Shown here: one piece after another, positions 52,354 to 61,542 of the stretch
Layout: every line of letters begins with the position of its first letter
How positions within the stretch are numbered: the first letter of the stretch is position 1
Assembly (NCBI GenBank): GCA_963798075.1
Contig: CAWCRU010000012.1
Coordinates: 62,001-126,000, forward strand
Direction of reading: 5' to 3'
Length of the DNA stretch: 64,000 nt
DNA from: DATAOG01 sp963798075
Lineage (GTDB): Bacteria > Pseudomonadota > Alphaproteobacteria > Geminicoccales > Geminicoccaceae
Notes under the pieces: generated by a model
The model's input: the letters and a program-made list of their open reading frames with translations, nothing else
Databases searched by the model: none
Told to the model about the DNA's origin: nothing
Made by a program: the position numbers and the translations under genes

Positions 52354-53257
52354 ACGCGCGTCCGGGTCCATCGCCCGCGGCCGCCGCGGCCGCCGCAGTG
52401 GGCTGGCGCAGGAGCACGATGCTGATCCGCCGGTTCTGGGCCGCGTCCGGGTGCGCCGGATCGAGCGGCTCGGTATCGGCCTTGCCGACCACCCGCGCGA
52501 TCCGAGCCTCCGGCAGACCGGCCGCGATCAGGGCCCGGCGCGAGGCGTTGGCGCGATCGGCGGACAGCTGCCAGTTGTCCTGCACGCTGCCGGTCCGGAA
52601 CGGGATCGCATCGGTATGCCCGGTCAGCGACACCTTGCGGCCGGTCCGGCCGATGATGGTCGCGAGCTTGGTCATCAGGGCCTCGGTATAGCGCTCCAGC
52701 ACCGCCCGCCCGAGCGGGAACATGGAGCGCTGGTCCTGATCGACGATCTGGATCCGCACGCCCTCCGGTGTCCGGTCGACGCGCAGATTTTCGCCAAGCC
52801 CGGCCAGCTCCGGGTCGCTCTCGATGGCTTGGTCCAGCGCCTCCGTCACGCGCTTGAGCTCCGCCTCCTCGGCGCGCTCGACCTCCTCCTGGAGCTGCTC
52901 TTCGGACAGGTCCTCCTCGGAACTCTGGTCCTCGGGCATGCTCATGCTGAGCGTGACGTCGGGATGGCTCATGGGCGACTGATCGAGCCTGCCGGTGTCG
53001 TTGGGCGTCTGGCCGCCGCTGATCCCGTGGCTGCCGACCATGTCGTTCTTGGTGAATGGCGTCGGCATGAAGAAATTGGCGATCCCGAGCTTTTGCTCCT
53101 CGGTGGTCGCGGCGAGCAGCCACAGGAGCAGGAAAAAGGCCATCATTGCGGTCGCGAAGTCGGCGTAGGCGATCTTCCAGCCGCCGCCGTGATGGCCGTG
53201 GCCGTGGCCTTTTTTGACCTTCTTGACGACGATCGGCGGATCGTTGGCGCGGGCCAT
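52331..53257 (-). CDS. motB: Flagellar motor protein MotB
   Basis: A 308-residue stator protein. The N-terminus (KKGHGHGHHGGGWKIAYADF) leads into the single membrane helix with the proton-binding Asp in YADFATAMMAFFLLLWLL. A long acidic linker follows (EDQSSEEDLSEEQLQEEVER), then the OmpA-like peptidoglycan-binding domain (SLTGHTDAIPF near 205). Its gene is 23 bp downstream of motA. It overlaps the convergent metallohydrolase gene by 23 bp. No other flagellar genes are in the window. Confidence 0.93.
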   Translation of the reverse strand: MARANDPPIVVKKVKKGHGHGHHGGGWKIAYADFATAMMAFFLLLWLLAATTEEQKLGIANFFMPTPFTKNDMVGSHGISGGQTPNDTGRLDQSPMSHPDVTLSMSMPEDQSSEEDLSEEQLQEEVERAEEAELKRVTEALDQAIESDPELAGLGENLRVDRTPEGVRIQIVDQDQRSMFPLGRAVLERYTEALMTKLATIIGRTGRKVSLTGHTDAIPFRTGSVQDNWQLSADRANASRRALIAAGLPEARIARVVGKADTEPLDPAHPDAAQNRRISIVLLRQPTAAAAAAAGDGPGRASTPTPAR

Positions 53258-53280
53258 CGGCGGCTTTCCGGCCCGCGCCC

Positions 53281-54141
53281 TCAGCCTATCGCCGGCGCAT
53301 TGGCGACCGCCTGCTCGAGCGTCGTGAAGCTCGGCCGCTCGTGGCTGTAGAGGGCTTTGCGCGCGAACTCGACCGACAGCACCGGCGCATAGCCCTGGAG
53401 ATAGGCGAGCAGGCCGGCCTTGATGCACTCGTGGTACTTGGCCTCGGCCGCGAAATAGGCGCGCAGCTTGTTGCCGGCCGGCGCTACGATGCCGTAGGCC
53501 AGCAGCACGCCCAAAAACGTGCCCGCGAGCGCGGCCGCGACGTGGTTGCCGAGCACCTCCGGCGGCTCGGCGATCGAGCCCATGGTGACGATGATCCCGA
53601 GCACGGCCGCGACAATGCCAAAGGCCGGCAGGCCATCGCTCATCGTCGTGACCGAGCCTGCGATCTGCTCCATCTCGGCGTGATGGGTCTCGAGGTCGGC
53701 CGCCATCAGCTCCTCGATCTGCTGCGCGTTCTCGGCACCCAGCGAGATCAGCCGCCAGTAGTCGCACAGGAAGTCGACCGCGTGGTGATTGCCGATGAAA
53801 TGCGGAAAGCTCCGGAACAGCTGGCTCTGGTAGGGCTCCTCGAGATGGCTCTCGAGCGCCAGCAGACCCTTGCTCCGGGCAAGCTTGAACATCGTGAACA
53901 AAAGGGTCAGCAGCTCGAGATAGGCGACCTTCGGATAGGGCGCGCCGCGAAAGAGGACCTTGAGGTTCTTGAGCACCGCCAGCTGCACGGCGGCCGGGTT
54001 GGCGATGATGAAGGCGCCGGTCGCCGCGCCGAGGATGATCAGAAGCTCGAGCGGCTGCCAGAGGACGCCGATGTCGCCGTGCGGCAGATAGCCGCCCAGG
54101 ACCGACCCGACGACGACCAGGAAGCCAAGGACGAAAAGCAT
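53281..54141 (-). CDS. motA: Flagellar motor protein MotA
   Basis: A 286-residue stator ion-channel subunit with four membrane helices (first MLFVLGFLVVVGSVLGGYL), the cytoplasmic torque-generating region, and the conserved DGLPAFGIVAAVLGIIVTMG segment near residue 170 with its Pro. The ATG at 54141 begins the conserved N-terminus; the open frame extends further without similarity. It pairs with motB to form the proton-driven stator. Confidence 0.93.
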   Translation of the reverse strand: MLFVLGFLVVVGSVLGGYLPHGDIGVLWQPLELLIILGAATGAFIIANPAAVQLAVLKNLKVLFRGAPYPKVAYLELLTLLFTMFKLARSKGLLALESHLEEPYQSQLFRSFPHFIGNHHAVDFLCDYWRLISLGAENAQQIEELMAADLETHHAEMEQIAGSVTTMSDGLPAFGIVAAVLGIIVTMGSIAEPPEVLGNHVAAALAGTFLGVLLAYGIVAPAGNKLRAYFAAEAKYHECIKAGLLAYLQGYAPVLSVEFARKALYSHERPSFTTLEQAVANAPAIG

Positions 54142-54308
54142 TGAGTATCCAAGCGGCAGAGCCCCATGCAGGCGTCTCGTACAGGTACCGGGCCGAGCTG
54201 AAGAACCGGTAAAGTCGAGGCTGCGGCCACCGACGATCGCCCCCGAATTGCCTGCGCGCCGGTCTCGGCTATGATGCGCCCGCGCGCTCGATCGGGAGGA
54301 GAGCATCG

Positions 54309-55130
54309 ATGGTCGCCCTGCATCGCCTGACGGGTCCCGGCTGGGCCGCCGTCCTGCTCCTCGGGATCGCCCTCGCGCAACCGGCCCTGGCCGCCGATGC
54401 CGACGATCCCTGGCCGGAGCTGCGCGCGCTCCTGTTCGCCGACCGCCCGATCCAGGACGGCGCCGGGGTGATCGCGCTCGAGGCGCCGGTCCGCGCCTAC
54501 GACGCCGCGGTCGTGCCGCTCACGATCACCGCGCTGCTGCCGCAGACGCCGCAACGCTACATCGAGACCGTGCACCTCGTGATCGACCACAACCCGGCGC
54601 CGATCGCGGGCGTGTTCCATCTGACCCCGGCGAACGGCATCGCGACCATCGCGACCCGGGTGCGGGTCAACGAGTACACCAACATCCGGGCGATCGCCGA
54701 GACCAGCGACGGCCAGCTCTACATGGCCAGCCGCTTCGTCAAGGCGGCGGGCGGCTGCTCGGCGCCGGCGCTCAAGGACCGCGAAGCGGCCATGGCCCGG
54801 CTGGGCCAGATGAAGCTCAACCACGCGCCCTTCCGTCTGGGCGTGCCGAACCAGGTCCAGCTGCTGATCAGCCACCCCAACTACACCGGCATGCAGATGG
54901 ATCAGCTCTCCCGCAACTGGATCAAGCCGCACTACGTCCGCAGCATCGAGGCGCGCTTCGAAGGCCAGCGGGTCCTCACCGTCGACGCCGACATCGGCCT
55001 CAGCGAGAACCCCTCGATCCACTTCTCCTTCGTGCCGGACCGCCCGGGCGTGCTCGAGGTCCGGGTCCAGGACAGCGAGGGCGGCAGCTTCAGGGGCACC
55101 TGGCCGGTCGCGCCGGAGACCTCGTCTTAG
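54309..55130 (+). CDS. Quinoprotein dehydrogenase-associated SoxYZ-like carrier
   Basis: A 273-residue secreted protein (signal peptide to PALAAD). The first half resembles SoxY and contains the substrate-carrying type motif KAAGGCSAPA near residue 155 (Cys in GGC). The second half (NHAPFRLGVPNQVQLLISHP) resembles SoxZ. Such fusions accompany PQQ alcohol dehydrogenases and relay metallohydrolases. Its role may be as a sulfur- or metabolite-carrying partner; this is not established. Confidence 0.87.
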   Translation: MVALHRLTGPGWAAVLLLGIALAQPALAADADDPWPELRALLFADRPIQDGAGVIALEAPVRAYDAAVVPLTITALLPQTPQRYIETVHLVIDHNPAPIAGVFHLTPANGIATIATRVRVNEYTNIRAIAETSDGQLYMASRFVKAAGGCSAPALKDREAAMARLGQMKLNHAPFRLGVPNQVQLLISHPNYTGMQMDQLSRNWIKPHYVRSIEARFEGQRVLTVDADIGLSENPSIHFSFVPDRPGVLEVRVQDSEGGSFRGTWPVAPETSS

Positions 55131-55139
55131 AGGTGCTTG

Positions 55140-56771
55140 ATGTTCGAATCCGCGGCCCTGCGGCACGTCATCGGCAAGGACGTCTACCAGGCAGAAGAGC
55201 CCAAGCTCCGGCAGGCGTTGCTCGACGCGCAGTTCGAGCTGATCGAGCGGCGGAGCTTCCAGGCGATCGTCGTGATCGCCGGCGTCGACTGCGCCGGCAA
55301 GGGCGAGGCGATCCAGACGCTCTACGAGTGGCTCGACCCGCGCCACCTGCAGACCCGCGCCTACGGCGAGCCGAACGCGGAAGAACGCGCCCGGCCGCGG
55401 ATGTGGCGCTACTGGCGCGATCTGCCGCCCAAGGGCGAGATCGGCATCGTCTTCGGCTCGTGGTACAACGATCCGATCAGGGCGTTCGTGCTGGGCGAGC
55501 TCGACCAGCAGGCCTTCGAGCGCGAACTCGACGCGATCAACCGCTTCGAGGCGATGCTCGCCGACGACGGCGTCCTGATCCTGAAGCTCTGGTTTCACAT
55601 CGGCCGCGCCGAGCAGAGGAAACGCCTGCGCAAGTTGAAGGCCAGGCCCGGCGCCGGCCGGCACGTGCTCGAGGAATGGTCGGGCATCGAGCATCACCTG
55701 GCCGCGACCGGTGCCGGCGAGGAGACCGCCCAGCGCACGAGCACGCCGCACGCGCCGTGGGTCGTGATCCCGAGCGCCGACGACCGCTTTCGCGACCTCA
55801 CCATGGGCCAGACCATGGTCGCGGCGCTGCAAGCTCGCCTGGCCGACGGCGGCGGGCCGCGGCCGCTGGCGGCGCCAGCGCTGATTGCCGCCCCCGACCA
55901 CAAGACCGTCCTCGACGCCCTCGACCTCAGCCTCTCGGTGCCCAAGGCGCGCTACAAGAAGCGTCTGCGCGGGCTCCAGGACCGCCTCGCGGCGCAGAGC
56001 GACGCCAAGGCGTTCGCTGCCATCGGCCTGGTGCTCGTCTTCGAAGGCAACGATGCCGCCGGCAAGGGCGGCGCCATCCGGCGGGTCACCCAGGCGCTCG
56101 ATCCGCGCCGCTTCGAGGTCCATCCGATCGCCGCACCTTCCGAGGCGGAGCGGGCGGAGCCCTACCTCTGGCGCTTCTGGCAGCACCTGCCGCGCAAGGG
56201 CACGGTCGCGATCTTCGATCGCAGCTGGTACGGCCGGGTGCTGGTCGAGCGGGTCGAAGGCTACTGCGACCAGGGCGCCTGGCTGCGTGCCTACAACGAG
56301 ATCAACGACTTCGAGGCCCAGCTCGCCGGCTCCGGCCTCGTGCTGGTCAAGTTCTGGCTGGCGATCAGCCAGGACGAGCAGCTGCGCCGCTTCCAGGCGC
56401 GCGCCGAGATCCCGTTCAAGCAGTACAAGATCACCGAGGAGGACTGGCGCAACCGCGACAAGTGGGAGCAGTACCGGCAGGCGGTCGGCGACATGGTCGA
56501 CCGCACCAGCACGGGCCTCGCCCCCTGGACCCTGGTCGCGGCCGAGGACAAGCGCTACGCCCGCCTCAAGGTGCTGGCGACGATCTGCGAGCGGATCGAG
56601 ACGCGCTGCGCTGACCGCGCCGGTCAGAAGCAGCGGACCTCGGCCTCGGTCTGGGCGCGCTTCAGCTTGTCGACCGCGTCCTTGGCGACCGCGGTGTCGC
56701 GGAACAGCGCCGCATTGTCGCCGCCGCCCTGCATGTGGCGCATGCGCAGCACGGTCTCGGCCTCGACGTAG
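55140..56771 (+). CDS. pap: Polyphosphate:AMP phosphotransferase (tandem PPK2 domains)
   Basis: Two PPK2 domains in tandem. The first, degenerate, begins VVIAGVDCAGKGEAIQTLYE near residue 45; the second, catalytic, has VFEGNDAAGKGGAIRRVTQ near 300 with DRSWYGRVLVERVEG. This two-domain type uses polyphosphate to convert AMP to ADP. The family usually ends near ERIEDALR. Here a likely one-base deletion near 56600 carries the frame past that point to 56771, overlapping the convergent gene; a TGA at 56612-56614 in the other frame is probably the true stop. ATG 55140 follows GAGGTG. Confidence 0.9.
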   Translation: MFESAALRHVIGKDVYQAEEPKLRQALLDAQFELIERRSFQAIVVIAGVDCAGKGEAIQTLYEWLDPRHLQTRAYGEPNAEERARPRMWRYWRDLPPKGEIGIVFGSWYNDPIRAFVLGELDQQAFERELDAINRFEAMLADDGVLILKLWFHIGRAEQRKRLRKLKARPGAGRHVLEEWSGIEHHLAATGAGEETAQRTSTPHAPWVVIPSADDRFRDLTMGQTMVAALQARLADGGGPRPLAAPALIAAPDHKTVLDALDLSLSVPKARYKKRLRGLQDRLAAQSDAKAFAAIGLVLVFEGNDAAGKGGAIRRVTQALDPRRFEVHPIAAPSEAERAEPYLWRFWQHLPRKGTVAIFDRSWYGRVLVERVEGYCDQGAWLRAYNEINDFEAQLAGSGLVLVKFWLAISQDEQLRRFQARAEIPFKQYKITEEDWRNRDKWEQYRQAVGDMVDRTSTGLAPWTLVAAEDKRYARLKVLATICERIETRCADRAGQKQRTSASVWARFSLSTASLATAVSRNSAALSPPPCMWRMRSTVSAST

Positions 56772-56968
56772 TCGTCATAGGGCAGGATCGAGGCGATCAC
56801 GTCGATGCTGCAGGAGCACTTCTTGAGCGTCTCCTGGGTCTCGCCGTTGCTCGCCATGCAGCCGAACACGTAGTCGGCCGTGGTCTCGGTCGGGTAGTCG
56901 TTCGCCCGGGCCGGGATGGCACCGGCGACGAGCAGGCCGCCGAGGGCGATCAGCGTCCAGGTCGGCAT
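56624..56968 (-). CDS. Small secreted Cys-rich protein of the PQQ-linked cluster
   Basis: A 114-residue protein with a signal peptide (WTLIALGGLLVAGAIPARAN). The mature part contains ETTADYVFGCMASNGETQET followed by LKKCSCSIDVIASILPYDDY, with conserved-looking Cys residues. I have seen such proteins beside PQQ-linked ABC and beta-propeller genes but know no function. ATG 56968 is preferred (GGAG 10 bases upstream); ATG 56989 adds seven residues. Last gene of the minus-strand cluster 56624-59933. Confidence 0.72.
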   Translation of the reverse strand: MPTWTLIALGGLLVAGAIPARANDYPTETTADYVFGCMASNGETQETLKKCSCSIDVIASILPYDDYVEAETVLRMRHMQGGGDNAALFRDTAVAKDAVDKLKRAQTEAEVRCF

Positions 56969-56995
56969 GGCATCAGCACTCCAGATCATGCTCGC

Positions 56996-57646
56996 TCACT
57001 CGAGATGGTCGGCGATCGCCCTGGCCAGAGCGAACGCCCGCTTCTCGAGCAGCACCGGTTGCTCGCAGAGATAGGAGAGCGACGAGCGCCGGTCGCCGTA
57101 GATCCGCATGTCCCACTCGCGCTCGGCCATCAGGGCATCGCGCTCCTGGGCCTGATCGGCCGCGAGCTGGCCGAGCCGCTCGTTGCTCGCCGAGATCCGC
57201 TGGGCGAGCGCCTGCTGGCCGCGCGCATACTTCTTGATCCCGCCGACGATCGCGCCGCGGTCGTGATTGATGATCTCGAGGGTGGCCGCGAACAGCCGGG
57301 TCAGGCGCGCGTTCTTGTCCCCGGCGGGCAGCCCCTTGGCGAAGTCGTCGATCTGCGCGCTCGCCTGCTCGATGGGCGTCCGGCGGGCCGCGAGCACGCC
57401 GGCCAGATGACGGATCGTGGCCGCGTCGGCGTCCGCGTCCGCCGCAGCCGATGCCAGCGGCGGGCCCGACCAGATCATGCCCGCCGCGATCTCCGGCACC
57501 AGGCGCTGCTGGCACGGCCAGTCCGGATCTTCGGCCGCCTCCGACCGGGCAGCCGCCATCAGGACCAGAAGCCCGGCCAGCGCAATCGCCGGCGAACCGA
57601 AAGTCGCCCGCTGCCCGCGGGCAGGTTTCGCATCATGGTGGGTCAT
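56996..57646 (-). CDS. Hypothetical secreted helical protein of the PQQ-linked cluster
   Basis: A 216-residue protein with an N-terminal signal anchor (IALAGLLVLMAAARSEA, then AEDPDWPCQQRLVPEIAAGM). The rest is long helices with Ala, Gln and Arg, and one late Cys (LSYLCEQPVLLEKR). Two cysteines could pair. GGGAG lies 9 bases before ATG 57646. It sits 26 bp after the beta-propeller gene, in the same orientation. Its position replaces the ABC ATPase and permease genes usually found in such clusters. Confidence 0.65.
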   Translation of the reverse strand: MTHHDAKPARGQRATFGSPAIALAGLLVLMAAARSEAAEDPDWPCQQRLVPEIAAGMIWSGPPLASAAADADADAATIRHLAGVLAARRTPIEQASAQIDDFAKGLPAGDKNARLTRLFAATLEIINHDRGAIVGGIKKYARGQQALAQRISASNERLGQLAADQAQERDALMAEREWDMRIYGDRRSSLSYLCEQPVLLEKRAFALARAIADHLE

Positions 57647-57672
57647 TGGAGCCGGCTCCCGATCGATCCCTC

Positions 57673-58647
57673 TCAGTCCTTGACGGCGACGCCCCAAGGG
57701 TAGCTGCCGACCTTGACCGACTTGATCACCTTGCCGGCGTCGACGTCGATCACCGAGATGTCGTTGGAGACGCCGTTGGTCGAGTAGACGAACTTCTCGT
57801 CGGGCGAGAACGCCAGCTGCCAGACTCGCTGGCCGACCAGCAGATAGTCTTCGACCTCAAAGGTCTTGGCGTCGATCAGCGCGACCCGGTTGGCGGGGCC
57901 GAGCGCCACGAACGCCTTGCTGCGGTCCTTGGTGATCTTGATGGCGACCGGCTGGATCGCCTCGTCCGGCACCCCCGGGATCGCGAAGGTGATCTTGTGC
58001 GCGACCTTGCGGGTCGCGTTGTCGATCACGCTGACCGTGCCGCCGACCTCGGAGCTCACCCAGACCTCGGCGTCGTCGCTGGTGAATTCGGCGTAGCGCG
58101 GGCGCTGGTCGACCAGCACGTTGTCGGTGATCTTCTTGGCTTCGGCGTCGATGAAATGCGCCATGTTGGTGGTCTCGGAGGTGTTGACGATCGTCTTGCC
58201 GTCGTGGCTGACCGCCATGCCCTCCGGCTCGACGCCGACCGGGATCTGGAAGGCGACGGTGCGCGCCGCGATGTCGATCACGGTCACCATGTTGTCGTCT
58301 TCGTTGGCGGCGTAGAGCCTGGCGCCGTCGGGCGAGATGCTCATCCGCTCGGGATCCGGGCCGGAGGGCAGCTCGCCGACGATCTCCAGGCTCGCGGTGT
58401 CCATGATCTGGACCGTATCGTCGTCGCTGGCGCAGATGTAGAGGAATTTGCCGTCGGGGCTCAGCACGATGCCGCGCGGCCGCTGGCCGACCGGGATCTC
58501 CTTGACCAGCTCGAGCTTGTCGCCGTCGACGATGCTGATCGAGTTGTCCTTCTCGTTGGACACGAAGATGGTCCGCGCCGAGGCGGCCTCGCAGAGCGTC
58601 AGCGATCCGGCGGCGAGAGCGAGCAGCAGCAACATGCGCGGCATCAT
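57673..58647 (-). CDS. PQQ-dependent catabolism-associated YVTN beta-propeller protein
   Basis: A 324-residue secreted protein (signal peptide to CEAASA) made of repeating YVTN-like blades: TIFVSNEKDNSISIVDGD, GQRPRGIVLSPDGKFLYICA, DPERMSISPDGARLYAANED, ending SYPWGVAVKD. It matches the seven-bladed propeller proteins associated with PQQ-dependent alcohol catabolism. A periplasmic binding or sensing role is assumed. Followed upstream by the ABC-type binding protein, with 44 bp between. Confidence 0.88.
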   Translation of the reverse strand: MMPRMLLLLALAAGSLTLCEAASARTIFVSNEKDNSISIVDGDKLELVKEIPVGQRPRGIVLSPDGKFLYICASDDDTVQIMDTASLEIVGELPSGPDPERMSISPDGARLYAANEDDNMVTVIDIAARTVAFQIPVGVEPEGMAVSHDGKTIVNTSETTNMAHFIDAEAKKITDNVLVDQRPRYAEFTSDDAEVWVSSEVGGTVSVIDNATRKVAHKITFAIPGVPDEAIQPVAIKITKDRSKAFVALGPANRVALIDAKTFEVEDYLLVGQRVWQLAFSPDEKFVYSTNGVSNDISVIDVDAGKVIKSVKVGSYPWGVAVKD

Positions 58648-58691
58648 CCTGTCCTTCCGTGGCGGCTCTGGCGCGGGGCCGCGGCCGCAGG

Positions 58692-59933
58692 TCACTGCAA
58701 TCGGCAGGGCGTCTCGGGCTCGTCGTAGCCGAGCGTGTCGAGCGGCGTGCGCTGGTGCAGGAAGCCCTCCTGGGGCGAGACCGAGACCAGCATCCGCGGC
58801 TCGACGATCAGGATCGGCTGGCGCATCTGCTGATCCCACTTGCGAAAGCTCAGGCCCTCGCCCTTGAAGGCCGCGATCTCGAACTGATCGCCGCGCAGGT
58901 AGTCGCGGATCGCCTTGGGATCGGCGCTCTTGGTCCGGGTGACGGCCTCGCCGATCGAGCGCACCGCGAGCCAGGCGGTATAGTCGCGCTCGGTCATCCA
59001 GCGGCCGGCGACCTTCTGGAACCGGCGCTGCACCTGGGTCGCGCCCCACTGCTCCTGCGAGCGGTGCCAGGCGCTGGCGATCAGCCCCTGGGTCCCGGCG
59101 ACCGGCCGCGGGTCCCAGGTCCGGCCCGGCAGATACTCGCCGAAGATGTCGCTCTCGTCGGCGACCATGACCACGTCATAGTCGGGTGCGTTCTGGGTGA
59201 AGACCGGGATCTGGCGCTGGATCTGGACATGGCCTGAGTTGGTCCGCCTTGCGGTCGCCACGTACTCGTAGGCCCGGCTCTCGACGATCTTGGCGCCGAA
59301 CTTCTTGGCCGCCCGCTCGATCGCGGCCGCGAACGCGAGGTCGGGCTCGCGGGTGCCGTGCAGGAGGAACCAGCGGTTCCACTTCTTCCAGATCAGATAT
59401 TCGGCCAGCGCATCGGCCTTCATCGCCCGGCTCGGCATGATGTGGAACAGGTTGGCCCGGCAGTCGTCCAGGCGCAGCCGGTCGTCCTCGGCCCGGCTGT
59501 TGAACAGCACCGCGCCCGCTGCCTCCGGCAGGTCGGCCAGCGTCAGCAGCTGATCGGCGTGCAGATCGAGGATGAACAGGCGCTGGCCGGCGGCGAGCGC
59601 GGCCTTGAACGCCGCCACCAGGTCACCGTCCTTGGGCACCAGCACCTCGCTCAGCTCGAAGGTCTGGCCGAGGAAGCTGCCGGTGGTCTGGTTCTCCTTG
59701 ATCGCCTGGCGGGCGCCCATCAGGCCTTCGTCCGGCAACAGCGTGTCGAGCAGCGACAGGGGTTCTGCCCGGTCCTCTTGCTGGGTGAGGTAGGCGATCT
59801 TGACCTCGAGCGCGTCGGCGGCGCCGGCCGGAACCGCCGGCAGACAGCCGACCGCGATCCCGATCTGGAATGCGATCAGCGCGCCACTGGCCTGGCGCCC
59901 GCGCCATCGCAAAGCTGCCACGAGATCTCCCAT
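58692..59933 (-). CDS. PQQ-dependent alcohol catabolism ABC-type substrate-binding protein
   Basis: A 413-residue periplasmic protein of the branched-chain-amino-acid-binding fold: signal region (FQIGIAVGCLPAVPAGA), EVKIAYLTQQEDRAEPLSLL, RLFILDLHADQLLTLADLP, FHIMPSRAMKADALAEYL, and a C-terminal RMLVSVSPQEGFLHQRTPLD. This closely follows the family paired with PQQ alcohol dehydrogenases. ATG 59933 is preferred; the open frame continues upstream without similarity. The partner ATPase and permease are absent from the neighbourhood. Confidence 0.88.
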   Translation of the reverse strand: MGDLVAALRWRGRQASGALIAFQIGIAVGCLPAVPAGAADALEVKIAYLTQQEDRAEPLSLLDTLLPDEGLMGARQAIKENQTTGSFLGQTFELSEVLVPKDGDLVAAFKAALAAGQRLFILDLHADQLLTLADLPEAAGAVLFNSRAEDDRLRLDDCRANLFHIMPSRAMKADALAEYLIWKKWNRWFLLHGTREPDLAFAAAIERAAKKFGAKIVESRAYEYVATARRTNSGHVQIQRQIPVFTQNAPDYDVVMVADESDIFGEYLPGRTWDPRPVAGTQGLIASAWHRSQEQWGATQVQRRFQKVAGRWMTERDYTAWLAVRSIGEAVTRTKSADPKAIRDYLRGDQFEIAAFKGEGLSFRKWDQQMRQPILIVEPRMLVSVSPQEGFLHQRTPLDTLGYDEPETPCRLQ

Positions 59934-60064
59934 CCCTGCCGACGTCCTCAGCGGCGATGCGCAACCGTCGCCCGAGGCTCTTGCTTGTCCGCCCGGACAA
60001 CCAGATAGTTCGGGGCCGGAGCCGGGGCAACCCGATCCCGGCTCGTTTCTGGGGAGCACCGACC

Positions 60065-60595
60065 ATGCGCCGACCCGGATCCATCCGGGCGTTGGCTGCT
60101 GCGGGCCTGCTGCTGGCCGCGAGCCTGGCCGCCGGCCCTGCGGGCGCCGCCTCGCCGCCTCGCCTCGCGGTATTCCCCTTCGAGCTGATCGACAGCAGCC
60201 TGCCGCCCGGTCAGCAGGAGGGCATCGATCCGGCCGACCAGGCGCGCCTTGCCATGATCCAGGAAGAGCTGCGCTCGGCGCTGCAGGAGTCGGGCCGCTA
60301 CCAGCTGGTCGATACCGCGCCGGCGGCGGCCGCGATCGAGAAGGCCGGCTATCTCTGGAGCTGCAACGGCTGCGAGCTCGGCATCGCCAGGCAGCTCGAC
60401 GCCGATCTCGCCCTGGTCGGCTGGGTGCAGAAGGTCAGCAACCTGATCCTCAACCTCAACGTCATGGTCCGCGACGCCGCCACCCGCAAGCCGGTGCTCG
60501 CGGGCAGCGTCGACATCCGCGGCGACACCGACGAGAGCTGGCGCCACGGCATGCGCTATCTGATCCGTCATCGCCTGCTGCCGGACGGTCAATGA
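60065..60595 (+). CDS. Secreted DUF3280-type protein
   Basis: A 176-residue protein: signal peptide to AGPAGAASPP, then RLAVFPFELIDSSLPPGQQE, NGCELGIARQLDADLALVGW and the closing SWRHGMRYLIRHRLLP. The family occurs divergently next to PQQ-linked ABC binding proteins; two cysteines (SCNGC) may form a disulphide. GGGGAG lies 9 bases upstream of the ATG. It overlaps the downstream dehydratase gene by 4 bp. Confidence 0.82.
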   Translation: MRRPGSIRALAAAGLLLAASLAAGPAGAASPPRLAVFPFELIDSSLPPGQQEGIDPADQARLAMIQEELRSALQESGRYQLVDTAPAAAAIEKAGYLWSCNGCELGIARQLDADLALVGWVQKVSNLILNLNVMVRDAATRKPVLAGSVDIRGDTDESWRHGMRYLIRHRLLPDGQ

Positions 60596-61530
60596 TCGGG
60601 CTCGACGACGTGCGCGCGGCGGCGGCCCGGATCGAGGGCCGGGTCCGGCGCACGCCCTTGCTCGCGGCCGCCCCGATGCAGCGCGGGATCGCCCGCCTCG
60701 ACCTCGTCCTGAAGCTCGAATGCCTGCAGGTGACGGGCTCGTTCAAGGCGCGAGGCGCCATCAGCAAGCTCGGGACCCTCACAAAGGCCGAGGTCGGGCG
60801 CGGCATCGTGACCGCGTCCGGCGGCAATCACGGTGCGGCGGTCGCCTACGCCGGCTGGGTCGCCGGCACGCCCACGACCGTCTTCGTACCGGCCAACGTC
60901 GCCCCCCTGAAGGCCGCCAAGATCGAGCGCTTCGGCGCCCGCCTCGAGGTCGTGGGCGAGGTCTGGGACGAGAGCAACGAGGCGGCGCTCGCCCGCGCCG
61001 GGCGCGACGGCCTCACCTACATCCACCCGTTCGCCGATCCCGCGGTGATCGCCGGCCAAGGCACGCTCGCACTCGAGATCCTGACGGATGCGCCCGACCT
61101 CGATGCGCTGATCGTGGCGATCGGCGGCGGCGGCCTGATCTCGGGCATCGCGGTCGCCGCCAAGGCGCTGCGGCCGGAAATCCGGATCATCGGCGTCGAG
61201 CCCGAAGGCGCGCCGACCCTGCATGCGAGCGTCCAGGCCGGCCAGGTGGTCGAGCTCGCGGCGATCACGACCCGGGTCCCGACCATGGCCGCGCGCCGGA
61301 CCGAGCCGCTCAACCTCGAGCTCGTGCAGCGCCACGTCGAGCAGATCGTGCTCGTGAGCGACGACGAGATGCAGGACGCGGCGCGCCTGCTCTGGCTCGA
61401 GCATGGCCTGGCCGTCGATTTGTCCGGCGCCGCCGCGCTGGCCGCGCTGCTCACGGGCAAGGTCCGGCCCCGCCCGGGCGAGAAGGTCTGCGCCCTGATC
61501 TCGGGCGCCGGCAGCGACGGGCTCGATTGA
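60592..61530 (+). CDS. Threonine/serine dehydratase-like PLP enzyme
   Basis: A 312-residue fold-type II PLP enzyme. The Schiff-base Lys is in TGSFKARGA near residue 49, the substrate loop is ASGGNHG near 77, the phosphate-binding glycine loop is IGGGGLISG near 177, and the C-terminal SGAGSDG holds the pyridine-N ligand. There is no ACT domain, so it is a catabolic or racemase-like member (threonine, serine or a related hydroxy amino acid). Translationally coupled to the DUF3280 gene. Confidence 0.88.
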   Translation: MIGLDDVRAAAARIEGRVRRTPLLAAAPMQRGIARLDLVLKLECLQVTGSFKARGAISKLGTLTKAEVGRGIVTASGGNHGAAVAYAGWVAGTPTTVFVPANVAPLKAAKIERFGARLEVVGEVWDESNEAALARAGRDGLTYIHPFADPAVIAGQGTLALEILTDAPDLDALIVAIGGGGLISGIAVAAKALRPEIRIIGVEPEGAPTLHASVQAGQVVELAAITTRVPTMAARRTEPLNLELVQRHVEQIVLVSDDEMQDAARLLWLEHGLAVDLSGAAALAALLTGKVRPRPGEKVCALISGAGSDGLD

Positions 61531-61542
61531 CGCTGCCCGGGC

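Noticed and set aside
54039..56186. 715-residue minus-strand frame
   Set aside because: Antisense to the SoxYZ-like and PPK2 genes, whose motifs are clear.
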